A DNA stretch of 64,000 bases from Odiellus spinosus (taxonomy: Eukaryota; Arthropoda; Arachnida; Opiliones; Phalangiidae), in the NCBI GenBank assembly GCA_963920705.1, contig CAWUCO010000251.1, positions 806,001-870,000 of the forward strand, in the 5' to 3' direction. Positions 36,958-50,320 of the stretch are shown piece by piece; within the stretch, counting starts at the first letter, position 1; each line of letters opens with the position of its first letter. The position numbers and the translations under genes were made by a program. A model generated the notes under the pieces. It saw nothing but the letters and a program-made list of their open reading frames with translations, made no database searches and was not told the origin of the DNA.

Positions 36958-37301
36958 CGAAAGAGCAATTAATGGACAGTCTAAATAATAAGAGTTTTCA
37001 AAAATCCGTTGAAAAACAAGAAAAATATGGCCAATTCAAGAAATCATACAATATCAAAATAGTCAAATTTCAGATTTTAAAAATTCGTTTTTTGATATTA
37101 GATGTTTTTTGAATTGGCTATATTTTCCATGTTTTTCCACGGATTTTCCAAAACTCTTGTTTTTTAGATAGACCAATATTTGCTCTTTCGATAAGTGTTG
37201 ATTTTGTCTAAATCGCTTAAAAATTCAATGTTTTGTGTCCATTTATATCCAATAATCTTGGATTTTTAAGCGTTTTTGCTTAATTTCAACCCATTTTATA
37301 T

Positions 37302-38700
37302 TTGTCACGTTTTGGAAATTTAGACAAAACCAATCATTCGAAAGAGCAATTAATGGACAGTCTAAATAATAAGAGTTTTCAAAAATCCGTTGAAAAACAA
37401 GAAAAATATGGCCAATTCAACAAATCATACAATATCAAAATAGTCAAATTTCAGATTTTAAAAATTCGCATTTTGATATTAGATGTTTTTTTGAATTGGC
37501 CATATTATCCATGTTTTTCAACGGATTTTCCAAAACTCTTGTTTTTTAGATAGACCAATATTTGCTCTTTCGAGTGGTCTTAATTTTGTCTAAATCGCTT
37601 AAAAATCAAAAGTTTTGTGTCCATTTGAATCCAATAATCTTGCTTTTTAAGCGTTTTTGCTTAATTTTAACCAATTTTATATTTGTCACGTTTTGGCAAT
37701 TTAGACAAAACCAAAGTCATTCGAAAGAGCAATTAATAGACAGTCTAAATAATAAGAGTTTTCAAAAATTCGTTGAAAAACAAGAAAAATATGGCCAATT
37801 CAAGAAATCATACAATATCAAAATAGTCAAATTTCAGATTTTAAAAATTCGCTTTTGGATATTAGATGTTTTTTGAATTGGCCATATTTTCCATGTTTTT
37901 CAACAGATTTTCCAAAACTCTTGTTTTTTTAGATAGACCAAATTTGCTCTTTCGAATGGTCTTAATTTTGTCTAAATCGCTTAAAAATCAAAAGTTTTGT
38001 GTCCATTTGAATCCAATAATCTTGGATTTTTAAGCGTTTTTGCTTAATTTTAACCAATTTTATATTTGTCACAATTTTGCAATTTAGACAAACCAAAGTC
38101 ATCGAAAGAGCAATTAATGGACAGTCTAAATAATAAGAGTTTTCAAAAATCCGTTGAAAAACAAGAAAAATATGGCCAATTCAAGAAATCATACAATATC
38201 AAAATAGTCAAATTTCAGATTTTAAAAATTCGTTTTTTGATATTAGATGTTTTTTGAATTGGCTATATTTTCCATGTTTTTCAACGGATTTTCCAAAACT
38301 CTTGTTTTTTAGATAGACCTATATTTGCTCTTTCGACAAGTGTTGATTTTGTCTAAATCGCTTAAAAATTCAATGTTTTGTGTCCATTTGAATCCAATAA
38401 TCTTGGATTTTTAAGCGTTTTTGCTTAATTTCAACCCATTTTATATTTGTCACGTTTTGGAAATTTAGACAAAACCAAAGTCATTCGAAAGAGCAATTAA
38501 TGGACAGTCTAAATAATAAGAGTTTTCAAAAATCCGTTGAAAAACAAGAAAAATATGGCCAATTCAACAAATCATACAATATCAAAATAGTCAAATTTCA
38601 GATTTTAAAAATTCGCTTTTTGATATTAGATGTTTTTTTGAATTGGCCATATTTTCCATGTTTTTCAACGGATTTTCCAAAACTCTTGTTTTTTAGATAG
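37302..38700 (+). repeat. Block repeated at 43722-45122 (offset 6420-6422)
   Basis: Shared rare variants in the same order are accaatcattcg, attcgcattttg, ccatattatcc, caaaaattcgttg, cttttggatatt, caacagattttcc, agacaaaccaaag and agacctatatttgc with ctttcgacaag. After about 38700 the two loci differ: ctttcgataag here, ctttcgagtgg at 45130. Confidence 0.8.
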
Positions 38701-38829
38701 ACCAAATTTGCTCTTTCGATAAGTGTTGATTTTGTCTAAATCGCTTAAAAATTCAATGTTTTGTGTCCATTTGAATCCAATAATCTTGGATTTTTAAGCG
38801 TTTTTGCTTAATTTCAACCCATTTTATAT

Positions 38830-40168
38830 TTGTCACAATTTTGCAATTTAGACAAAACTATGTCATCGAAAGAGCATTTAATGGACAGTCTAAATAATAA
38901 GAGTTTTCAAAAATCCGTTGAAAAACAAGAAAAATATGGCCAATTCAAGAAATCATACAATATCAAAATAGTCAAATTTCAGATTTTAAAAATTCGTTTT
39001 TTGATATTAGATGTTTTTTGAATTGGCTATATTTTCCATGTTTTTCAACGGATTTTCCAAAACTCTTGTTTTTTAGATAGACCAATATTTGCTCTTTCGA
39101 TAAGTGTTGATTTTGTCTAAATCGCTTAAAAATTCAATGTTTTGTGTCCATTTATATCCAATAATCTTGGATTTTTAAGCGTTTTTGCTTAATTTCAACC
39201 CATTTTATATTTGTCACGTTTTGGAAATTTAGACAAAACCAAGGTCATTCGAAAGAGCAATTAATGGACAGTCTAAATAATAAGAGTTTTCAAAAATCCG
39301 TTGAAAAACAAGAAAAATATGGCCAATTCAAGAAATCATACAATATCAAAATAGTCAAATTTCAGATTTTAAAAATTCGTTTTTTGATATTAGATGTTTT
39401 TTGAATTGGCTATATTTTCCATGTTTTTCCACGGATTTTCCAAAACTCTTGTTTTTTAGATAGACCAATATTTGCTCTTTCGATAAGTGTTGATTTTGTC
39501 TAAATCGCTTAAAAATTCAATGTTTTGTGTCCATTTATATCCAATAATCTTGTATTTTTAAGCGTTTTTGCTTAATTTCAACCCATTTTATATTTGTCAC
39601 GTTTTGGAAATTTAGACAAAACCAAGGTCATTCGAAAGAGCAATTAATGGACAGTCTAAATAATAAGAGTTTTCAAAAATCCGTTGAAAAACAAGAAAAA
39701 TATGGCCAATTCAAGAAATCATACAATATCAAAATAGTCAAATTTCAGATTTTAAAAATTCGTTTTTTGATATTAGATGTTTTTTGAATTGGCTATATTT
39801 TCCATGTTTTTCAACGGATTTTCCAAAACTCTTGTTTTTTAGATAGACCAATATTTGCTCTTTCGATAAATGTTGATTTTGTCTAAATCGCTTAAAAATT
39901 CAATGTTTTGTGTCCATTTGAATCCAATAATCTTGGATTTTTAAGCGTTTTTGCTTAATTTCAACCCATTTTATATTTGTCACGTTTTGGAAATTTAGAC
40001 AAAACCAATCATTCGAAAGAGCAATTAATGGACAGTCTAAATAATAAGAGTTTTCAAAAATCCGTTGAAAAACAAGAAAAATATGGCCAATTCAACAAAT
40101 CATACAATATCAAAATAGTCAAATTTCAGATTTTAAAAATTCGCATTTTGATATTAGATGTTTTTTGA
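38830..40168 (+). repeat. Block repeated at 42575-43913 (offset 3745)
   Basis: A monomer with aaaactatgtcatcg is followed by two with accaaggtcattcg and then one with accaatcattcg and attcgcattttg, in the same order at both places. Combined with the 6420-bp offset of the neighbouring block, this shows a patchwork of overlapping duplications rather than one simple higher-order unit. Confidence 0.78.
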
Positions 40169-40664
40169 ATTGACCATATTATCCATGTTTTTCAACGGAT
40201 TTTCCAAAACTCTTGTTTTTTAGATAGACCAATATTTGCTCTTTCGAGTGGTCTTAATTTTGTCTAAATCGCTTAAAAATCAAAAGTTTTGTGTCCATTT
40301 GAATCCAATAATCTTGTATTTTTAAGCGTTTTTGCTTAATTTTAACCAATTTTATATTTGTCACAATTTTGCAATTTAGACAAAACCAAAGTCATCGAAA
40401 GAGCAATTAATGGACAGTCTAAATAATAAGAGTTTTCAAAAATCCGTTGAAAAACAAGAAAAATATGGCCAATTCAAGAAATCATCCAATATCAAAATAG
40501 TCAAATTTCAGATTTTAAAAATTCGCTTTTTGATATTAGATGTTTTTTTGAATTGGCCATATTTTCCATGTTTTCAACGGATTTTCCAAAACTCCTTTTT
40601 TTTAGATAGACCAATATTTGCTCTTTCGATAAATGTTGATTTTGTCTAAATCGCTTAAAAATTC

Positions 40665-42455
40665 AAAGTTTTGTGTCCATTTGAATCCAATAATCTTGTA
40701 TTTTTAAGCGTTTTTGCTTAATTTTAACCAATTTTATATTTGTCACGTTTTGGCAATTTAGACAAAACCAAAGTCATTCGAAAGAGCAATTAATAGACAG
40801 TCTAAATAATAAGAGTTTTCAAAAATCCGTTGAAAAACAAGAAAAATATGGCCAATTCAAGAAATCATACAATATCAAAATAGTCAAATTTCAGATTTTA
40901 AAAATTCGCTTTTGGATATTAGATGTTTTTTGAATTGGCCATATTTTCCATGTTTTTCAACAGATTTTCCAAAACTCTTGTTTTTTTAGATAGACCAAAA
41001 TTTGCTCTTTCGAATGGTCTTAATTTTGTCTAAATCGCTTTAAAATCAAAAGTTTTGTGTCCATTTGAATCCAATAATCTTGGATTTTTAAGTGTTTTTG
41101 CTTAATTTTAACCAATTTTATATTTGTCACGTTTTGGAAATTTAGACAAAACCAAAGTCATTCGAAAGAGCAATTAATGGACAGTCTAAATAATAAGAGT
41201 TTTCAAAAATCCGTTGAAAAATAAGAAAAATCAAAAGTTTTGTTACCATTTGAATCCAATAATCTTGGATTTTTAAGCGTTTTTGCTTAATTTTAACCAA
41301 TTTTATATTTGTCAAAATTTTGCAATTTAGACAAAACCAAAGTCATCGAAAGAGCAATTAATATACAGTCTAAATATTAAGAGTTTTCAAAAATCCGTTG
41401 AAAAACAAGAAAATTATGGCCAATTCAAGAAATCATACAATATCAAAATAGTCAAATTTCAGATTTTAAAAATTCGCTTTTTGATATTAGATGTTTTTTG
41501 AATTGGCCATATTTTCCATGTTTTTCAACGGATTTTCGAAAACTCTTGTTTTTTAGATAGACCAATATTTTCTCTTTCGAGTGGTCTTAATATTGTCTAA
41601 ATCGCTTAAAAATCAAACGTTTTGTGTCCATTTGAATCCAATAAACTTGGATTTTTAAGCGTTTTTGCTTAATTTTAACCAATTTTATATTTGTCTCAAT
41701 TTTGCAATTTAGACAAAACCAAAGTCATTCGAAAGAGCAATTAATGTACAGTCTAAATAATAAGAGTTTTCAAAAATCCGTTGAAAAACAAGAAAAATAT
41801 GGCCAATTCAAGAAATCATACAATATCAAAATAGTCAAATTTCAGATTTTAAAAATTCGCTTTTTGATATTAGATGTTTTTTGAATTGGCCATATGTTCC
41901 ATGTTTTTCAACGGATTTTCCAAAACTCTTGTTTTTTAGATAGACCAAAATTTGCTCTTTCGAGTGGTCTTAATTTTGTCTAAATCGCTTAAAAATCAAA
42001 AGTTTTGTGTCCATTTGAATCCAATAATCTTGGATTTTTAAGCTTTTTTGCTTAATTTCAACCCATTTTATATTTGTCACGTTTTGGCAATTTAGACAAA
42101 ACCAAAGTCATTCGAAAGAGCAATTAATGGACAGTCTAAATAATAGAGTTTTCAAAAATCCGTTGAAAAACAAGAAAAATATGGCCAATTCAAGAAATCA
42201 TACAATATCAAAATAGTCAAATTTCAGATTTTAAAAATTCGCTATTTGATATTATATGTTTTTTGAATTGGCCATATTTTCCATCTTTTTCAACGGATTT
42301 TCCAAAACTCTTGTTTTTTAGATAAACCAATATCTGCTCTTTCGAGTTGTCTTAATTTTGTCTAAATCGCTTAAAAATCAAAAGTTTTGTGTCCATTTGA
42401 ATCCAATAATCTTGGATTTTTAAGCGTTTTTGCTTAATTTTAACCAATTTTATAT
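40665..42455 (+). repeat. Block repeated at 45941-47731 (offset 5276)
   Basis: This block includes the truncated monomer at 41228, the next monomer with attaatatacag and gaaaattatgg, then one with attaatgtacag and ccatatgttcc, then one with aataatagag, cgctatttg, ccatcttttt and ccaatatctgc. All recur 5276 bp downstream. At 42455 the copy diverges from 47731, where the next monomer begins differently. Confidence 0.83.
41177..41360 (+). repeat. Truncated satellite monomer (184 bp)
   Basis: The monomer runs normally to gttgaaaaataag, then jumps at aaaaat (41226-41231) into the part of the unit that normally follows 200 bp later (tcaaaagttttg). About 198 bp are missing, including the centre and right arm of the main dyad, so this copy cannot form the large hairpin. 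The six-base aaaaat is present at both normal sites and fits a microhomology junction. Confidence 0.85.
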
Positions 42456-42508
42456 TTGTCTCAATTTTGCAATTAAGACAAAACCAAAGTCATTCGAAAG
42501 AGCAATTA

Positions 42509-42625
42509 ATGGACAGTCTAAATAATAAGAGTTTTCAAAAATCCGTTTTTGCTTAATTTCAACCCATTTTATATTTGTCACAATTTTGCAATTTAGACAA
42601 AACTATGTCATCGAAAGAGCATTTA
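42509..42625 (+). repeat. Truncated satellite monomer (117 bp)
   Basis: The sequence passes from caaaaatccgtt directly into tttgcttaatttcaaccc. The shared junction bases cgtt lie at 42544-42547, and about 265 bp are missing. The right part belongs to the tttcaaccc subfamily while the left belongs to the tctcaattttg subfamily, so this is probably an unequal exchange junction between two blocks rather than a simple internal deletion. Confidence 0.83.
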
Positions 42626-45600
42626 ATGGACAGTCTAAATAATAAGAGTTTTCAAAAATCCGTTGAAAAACAAGAAAAATATGGCCAATTCAAGAAATCA
42701 TACAATATCAAAATAGTCAAATTTCAGATTTTAAAAATTCGTTTTTTGATATTAGATGTTTTTTGAATTGGCTATATTTTCCATGTTTTTCAACGGATTT
42801 TCCAAAACTCTTGTTTTTTAGATAGACCAATATTTGCTCTTTCGATAAATGTTGATTTTGTCTAAATCGCTTAAAAATTCAATGTTTTGTGTCCATTTAT
42901 ATCCAATAATCTTGGATTTTTAAGCGTTTTTGCTTAATTTAAACCCATTTTATATTTGTCACGTTTTGGAAATTTAGACAAAACCAAGGTCATTCGAAAG
43001 AGCAATTAATGGACAGTCTAAATAATAAGAGTTTTCAAAAATCCGTTGAAAAACAAGAAAAATATGGCCAATTCAAGAAATCATACAATATCAAAATAGT
43101 CAAATTTCAGATTTTAAAAATTCGTTTTTTGATATTAGATGTTTTTTGAATTGGCTATATTTTCCATGTTTTTCCACGGATTTTCCAAAACTCTTGTTTT
43201 TTAGATAGACCAATATTTGCTCTTTCGATAAGTGTTGATTTTGTCTAAATCGCTTAAAAATTCAATGTTTTGTGTCCATTTATATCCAATAATCTTGGAT
43301 TTTTAAGCGTTTTTGCTTAATTTCAACCCATTTTATATTTGTCACGTTTTGGAAATTTAGACAAAACCAAGGTCATTCGAAAGAGCAATTAATGGACAGT
43401 CTAAATAATAAGAGTTTTCAAAAATCCGTTGAAAAACAAGAAAAATATGGCCAATTCAAGAAATCATACAATATCAAAATAGTCAAATTTCAGATTTTAA
43501 AAATTCGTTTTTTGATATTAGATGTTTTTTGAATTGGCTATATTTTCCATGTTTTTCAACGGATTTTCCAAAACTCTTGTTTTTTAGATAGACCAATATT
43601 TGCTCTTTCGATAAATGTTGATTTTGTCTAAATCGCTTAAAAATTCAATGTTTTGTGTCCATTTGAATCCAATAATCTTGGATTTTTAAGCGTTTTTGCT
43701 TAATTTCAACCCATTTTATATTTGTCACGTTTTGGAAATTTAGACAAAACCAATCATTCGAAAGAGCAATTAATGGACAGTCTAAATAATAAGAGTTTTC
43801 AAAAATCCGTTGAAAAACAAGAAAAATATGGCCAATTCAACAAATCATACAATATCAAAATAGTCAAATTTCAGATTTTAAAAATTCGCATTTTGATATT
43901 AGATGTTTTTTTGAATTGGCCATATTATCCATGTTTTTCAACGGATTTTCCAAAACTCTTGTTTTTTAGATAGACCAATATTTGCTCTTTCGAGTGGTCT
44001 TAATTTTGTCTAAATCGCTTAAAAATCAAAAGTTTTGTGTCCATTTGAATCCAATAATCTTGTATTTTTAAGCGTTTTTGCTTAATTTTAACCAATTTTA
44101 TATTTGTCACGTTTTGGCAATTTAGACAAAACCAAAGTCATTCGAAAGAGCAATTAATAGACAGTCTAAATAATAAGAGTTTTCAAAAATTCGTTGAAAA
44201 ACAAGAAAAATATGGCCAATTCAAGAAATCATACAATATCAAAATAGTCAAATTTCAGATTTTAAAAATTCGCTTTTGGATATTAGATGTTTTTTGAATT
44301 GGCCATATTTTCCATGTTTTTCAACAGATTTTCCAAAACTCTTGTTTTTTTAGATAGACCAAAATTTGCTCTTTCGAATGGTCTTAATTTTGTCTAAATC
44401 GCTTAAAAATCAAAAGTTTTGTGTCCATTTGAATCCAATAATCTTGGATTTTTAAGCGTTTTTGCTTAATTTTAACCAATTTTATATTTGTCACAATTTT
44501 GCAATTTAGACAAACCAAAGTCATCGAAAGAGCAATTAATGGACAGTCTAAATAATAAGAGTTTTCAAAAATCCGTTGAAAAACAAGAAAAATATGGCCA
44601 ATTCAAGAAATCATACAATATCAAAATAGTCAAATTTCAGATTTTAAAAATTCGTTTTTTGATATTAGATGTTTTTTGAATTGGCTATATTTTCCATGTT
44701 TTTCAACGGATTTTCCAAAACTCTTGTTTTTTAGATAGACCTATATTTGCTCTTTCGACAAGTGTTGATTTTGTCTAAATCGCTTAAAAATTCAATGTTT
44801 TGTGTCCATTTGAATCCAATAATCTTGGATTTTTAAGCGTTTTTGCTTAATTTCAACCCATTTTATATTTGTCACGTTTTGGAAATTTAGACAAAACCAA
44901 AGTCATTCGAAAGAGCAATTAATGGACAGTCTAAATAATAAGAGTTTTCAAAAATCCGTTGAAAAACAAGAAAAATATGGCCAATTCAACAAATCATACA
45001 ATATCAAAATAGTCAAATTTCAGATTTTAAAAATTCGCTTTTTGATATTAGATGTTTTTTTGAATTGGCCATATTTTCCATGTTTTTCAACGGATTTTCC
45101 AAAACTCTTGTTTTTTAGATAGACCAAATTTGCTCTTTCGAGTGGTCTTAATTTTGTCTAAATCGCTTAAAAATCAAAAGGTTTGTGTCCATTTGAATCC
45201 AATAATCTTGGATTTTTAAGCGTTTTTGCTTAATTTTAACCAATTTTATATTTGTCACAATTTTGCAATTTAGACAAAACCAAAGTCATCGAAAGAGCAA
45301 TTAATGGACAGTCTAAATAATAAGAGTTTTCAAAAATCCGTTGAAAAACAAGAAAAATATGGCCAATTCAAGAAATCATCCAATATCAAAATAGTCAAAT
45401 TTCAGATTTTAAAAATTCGCTTTTTGATATTAGATGTTTTTTTGAATTGGCCATATTTTCCATGTTTTCAACGGATTTTCCAAAACTCTTGTTTTTTAGA
45501 TAGACCAATATTTGCTCTTTCGATAAATGTTGATTTTGTCTAAATCGCTTAAAAATTCAATGTTTTGTGTCCATTTGAATCCAATAATCTTGGATTTTTA

Positions 45601-46452
45601 AGCGTTTTTGCTTAATTTCAACCCATTTTATATTTGTCACGTTTTGGAAATTTAGACAAAACCAGTCATTCGAAAGAGCAATTAATGGACAGTCTAAATA
45701 ATAAGAGTTTTCAAAAATCCGTTGAAAAACAAGAAAAATATGGCCAATTCAACAAATCATACAATATCAAAATAGTCAAATTTCAGATTTTAAAAATTCG
45801 CTTTTTGATATTAGATGTTTTTTTGAATTGGCCATATTATCCATGTTTTTCAACGGATTTTCCAAAACTCTTGTTTTTTAGATAGACCAATATTTGCTCT
45901 TTCGAGTGGTCTTAATTTTGTCTAAATCGCTTAAAAATCAAAAGTTTTGTGTCCATTTGAATCCAATAATCTTGTATTTTTAAGCGTGTTTGCTTAATTT
46001 TAACCAATTTTATATTTGTCACGTTTTGGCAATTTAGACAAAACCAAAGTCATTCGAAAGAGCAATTAATAGACAGTCTAAATAATAAGAGTTTTCAAAA
46101 ATCCGTTGAAAAACAAGAAAAATATGGCCAATTCAAGAAATCATACAATATCAAAATAGTCAAATTTCAGATTTTAAAAATTCGCTTTTGGATATTAGAT
46201 GTTTTTTGAATTGGCCATATTTTCCATGTTTTTCAACAGATTTTCCAAAACTCTTGTTTTTTTAGATAGACCAAAATTTGCTCTTTCGAATGGTCTTAAT
46301 TTTGTCTAAATCGCTTTAAAATCAAAAGTTTTGTGTCCATTTGAATCCAATAATCTTGGATTTTTAAGTGTTTTTGCTTAATTTTAACCAATTTTATATT
46401 TGTCACGTTTTGGAAATTTAGACAAAACCAAAGTCATTCGAAAGAGCAATTA

Positions 46453-46636
46453 ATGGACAGTCTAAATAATAAGAGTTTTCAAAAATCCGTTGAAAAATAA
46501 GAAAAATCAAAAGTTTTGTTACCATTTGAATCCAATAATCTTGGATTTTTAAGCGTTTTTGCTTAATTTTAACCAATTTTATATTTGTCACAATTTTGCA
46601 ATTTAGACAAAACCAAAGTCATCGAAAGAGCAATTA
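46453..46636 (+). repeat. Truncated satellite monomer, duplicate of the one at 41177
   Basis: Same junction (aaaaat at 46502-46507) and same flanking variants as the monomer 5276 bp upstream. The deletion therefore happened once and was copied with its block. The only difference noticed nearby is gtcacaatttt here against gtcaaaatttt upstream. Confidence 0.85.
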
Positions 46637-48409
46637 ATATACAGTCTAAATATTAAGAGTTTTCAAAAATCCGTTGAAAAACAAGAAAATTATGGCCAAT
46701 TCAAGAAATCATACAATATCAAAATAGTCAAATTTCAGATTTTAAAAATTCGCTTTTTGATATTAGATGTTTTTTGAATTGGCCATATTTTCCATGTTTT
46801 TCAACGGATTTTCGAAAACTCTTGTTTTTTAGATAGACCAATATTTTCTCTTTCGAGTGGTCTTAATATTGTCTAAATCGCTTAAAAATCAAACGTTTTG
46901 TGTCCATTTGAATCCAATAAACTTGGATTTTTAAGCGTTTTTGCTTAATTTTAACCAATTTTATATTTGTCTCAATTTTGCAATTTAGACAAAACCAAAG
47001 TCATTCGAAAGAGCAATTAATGTACAGTCTAAATAATAAGAGTTTTCAAAAATCCGTTGAAAAACAAGAAAAATATGGCCAATTCAAGAAATCATACAAT
47101 ATCAAAATAGTCAAATTTCAGATTTTAAAAATTCGCTTTTTGATATTAGATGTTTTTTGAATTGGCCATATGTTCCATGTTTTTCAACGGATTTTCCAAA
47201 ACTCTTGTTTTTTAGATAGACCAAAATTTGCTCTTTCGAGTGGTCTTAATTTTGTCTAAATCGCTTAAAAATCAAAAGTTTTGTGTCCATTTGAATCCAA
47301 TAATCTTGGATTTTTAAGCTTTTTTGCTTAATTTCAACCCATTTTATATTTGTCACGTTTTGGCAATTTAGACAAAACCAAAGTCATTCGAAAGAGCAAT
47401 TAATGGACAGTCTAAATAATAGAGTTTTCAAAAATCCGTTGAAAAACAAGAAAAATATGGCCAATTCAAGAAATCATACAATATCAAAATAGTCAAATTT
47501 CAGATTTTAAAAATTCGCTATTTGATATTATATGTTTTTTGAATTGGCCATATTTTCCATCTTTTTCAACGGATTTTCCAAAACTCTTGTTTTTTAGATA
47601 AACCAATATCTGCTCTTTCGAGTTGTCTTAATTTTGTCGAAATCGCTTAAAAATCAAAAGTTTTGTGTCCATTTGAATCCAATAATCTTGGATTTTTAAG
47701 CGTTTTTGCTTAATTTTAACCAATTTTATATTTGTCACAATTTTGCAATTTAGACAAACCAAAGTCATCGAAAGAGCAATTAATGGACAGTCTAAATAAT
47801 AAGAGTTTTCAAAAATCCGTTGAAAAACAAGAAAAATATGGCCAATTCAAGAAATCATACAATATCAAAATAGTCAAATTTCATATTTTAAAAATTCGCT
47901 TTTTGATATTAGATGTTTTTTGAATTGGCCATATTTTCCATGTTTTTCAACGGATTTTCCAAAACTCTTGTTTTTTAGATAGACCAATATTTGCTCTTTC
48001 GAGTGGTCTTAATTTTGTCTAAATCGCTTAAAAATCAAAAGTTTTGTGTCCATTTGAATCCAATAATCTTGTATTTTTAAGCGTTTTTGCTTAATTTTAA
48101 CCAATTTTATATTTGTCACGTTTTGGCAATTTAGACAAAACCAAAGTCATTCGAAAGAGCAATTAATGGACAGTCTAAATAATAAGAGTTTTCAAAAATC
48201 CGTTGAAAAACAAGAAAAATATGGCCAATTCAAGAAATCATACAATATCAAAATAGTCAAATTTCAGATTTTAAAAATTCGCTTTTTGATATTAGATGTT
48301 TTTTGAATTGTCCATATTTTCCATGTTTTTCAACGGTTTTCAAAACTCTTGTTTTTTAGATAGACCAATATTTGCTCTTTCGAGTGGTCTTAATTTTGTC
48401 TAAATAGCT

Positions 48410-50320
48410 TAAAAATCAAAAGTTTTGTGTCCATTTGAATCCAATAACCTTGGATTTTTAAGCGTTTTTGCTTAATTTTAACCAATTTTATATTTGTCAC
48501 GTTTTGGAAATTTAGACAAAACAAAATTCATTCGAAAGAGCAATTAATGGACAGTCTAAATAATAAGAGTTTTCAAAAATCCGTTGAAAAACAAGAAAAA
48601 TATGGCCAATTCAAGAAATCATACAATATCAAAATAGTCAAATTTCAGATTTTAAAAATTCGCTTTTTGATATTAGATGTTTTTTGAATTGGCCATATTT
48701 TCCACGTTTTTCAACGGATTTTCGAAAACTCTTGTTTTTTAGATAGACCAATATTTTCTCTTTCGAGTGGTCTTAATTTTGTCTAAATCGCTTTAAAATC
48801 AAACGTTTTGTGTCCATTTGAATCCAATAATCTTGGATTTTTAAGCGTTTTTGCTTAATTTTAACCAATTTTATATTTGTCTCAATTTTGCAATTTAGAC
48901 AAAACCAAAGCCATTCGAAAGAGCAATTAATGGACAGTCTAAATAATAAGAGTTTTCAAAAATCCGTTGAAAAACAAGAAAAATATGGCCAATTCAAGAA
49001 ATCATACAATATCAAAATAGTCAAATTTCAGATTTTAAAAATTCGCTTTTTGATATTAGATGTTTTTTGAATTGGCCATATGTTCCATGTTTTTCAACGG
49101 ATTTTCCAAAACTCTTGTTTTTTAGATAGACCAAAATTTGCTCTTTCGAGTGGTCTTAATTTTGTCTAAATCGCTTAAAAATCAAAAGTTTTGTGTCCAT
49201 TTGAATCCAATAATCTTGGATTTTTAAGCGTTTTTGCTTAATTTCAACCCATTTTATATTTGTCACGTTTTGGCAATTTAGACAAAACCAAAGTCATTCG
49301 AAAGAGCAATTAATGGACAGTCTAAATTATAAGAGTTTTCAAAAATCCGTTGAAAAACAAGAAAAATATGGCCAATTCAAGAAATCATACAATATCAAAA
49401 TAGTCAAATTTCAGATTTTAAAAATTCGTTTTTTGATATTAGATGTTTTTTGAATTGGCTATATTTTCCATGTTTTTCAACGGATTTTCCAAAACTCTTG
49501 TTTTTTAGATAGACCAATATTTGCTCTTTCGATAAGTGTTGATTTTGTCTAAATCGCTTAAAAATTCAATGTTTTGTGTCCATTTGAATACATTAATCTT
49601 GGATTTTTAAGCGTTTTTGCTTAATTTCAACCCATTTTATATTTGTCACGTTTTGGAAATTTAGACAAAACCAAAGTCATTCGAAAGAGCAATTAATGGA
49701 CAGTCTAAATAATAAGAGTTTTCAAAAATCCGTTGAAAAACAAGAAAAATATGGCCAATTCAAGAAATCATACAATATCAAAATAGTCAAATTTCAGATT
49801 TTAAAAATTCGCTTTTTGATATCAGATGTTTTTTGAATTGGCCATATTTTCCATGTTTTTCAACGGATTTTCCAAAACTCTTGTTTTTTAGATAGACCAA
49901 AATTGGTCTTTCGAGTGGTCTTAATTTTGTCTAAATCGCTTTAAAATCAAGAGTTTTGTGTCAATTTGAATCCAATAATCTTGGGTTTTAAGTGTTTTTG
50001 CTTAATTTTAACCAATTTTATATTAGTCACAATTTTGCAATTTAGACAAAACCAAATTCATCGAAAGAGCAATTAATGGACAGTCTAAATAATAAGAGTT
50101 TTCAAAAATCCGTTGAAAAACAAGAAAAATATGGCCAATTCAAGAAATCATACAATATCAAAATAGTCAAATTTCAGATTTTAAAAATTCGCTTTTTGAT
50201 ATTAGATGTTTTTTGAATTGGCCATATTTTCCATGTTTTTCAACGGATTTTCCAAAACTCTTGTTTTTTAGATAGACCAAAATTTGCTCTTTCGAGTGGT
50301 CTTAATTTTGTCTAAATAGC
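48410..50320 (+). repeat. Five-monomer higher-order repeat (1912 bp), first of two
   Basis: Repeats at 50320-52230. Markers 1912 bp apart are aataaccttgg (about 48441 and 50353), acaaaattcattcg, ttttcgaaaactc, gtctcaatttt, ctaaattataagag and cttgggttttaagtg (49981 and 51893). Small differences are ttccacgttt/ttccatgttt and agatagacc/agatatacc. Confidence 0.8.

Noticed and set aside
37562..37876. Longest satellite frame, 104 codons
   Set aside because: It runs across one monomer because one-base indels remove the usual stops. The sequence is ordinary satellite in all other respects and the matching copy at 43982 does not keep it.
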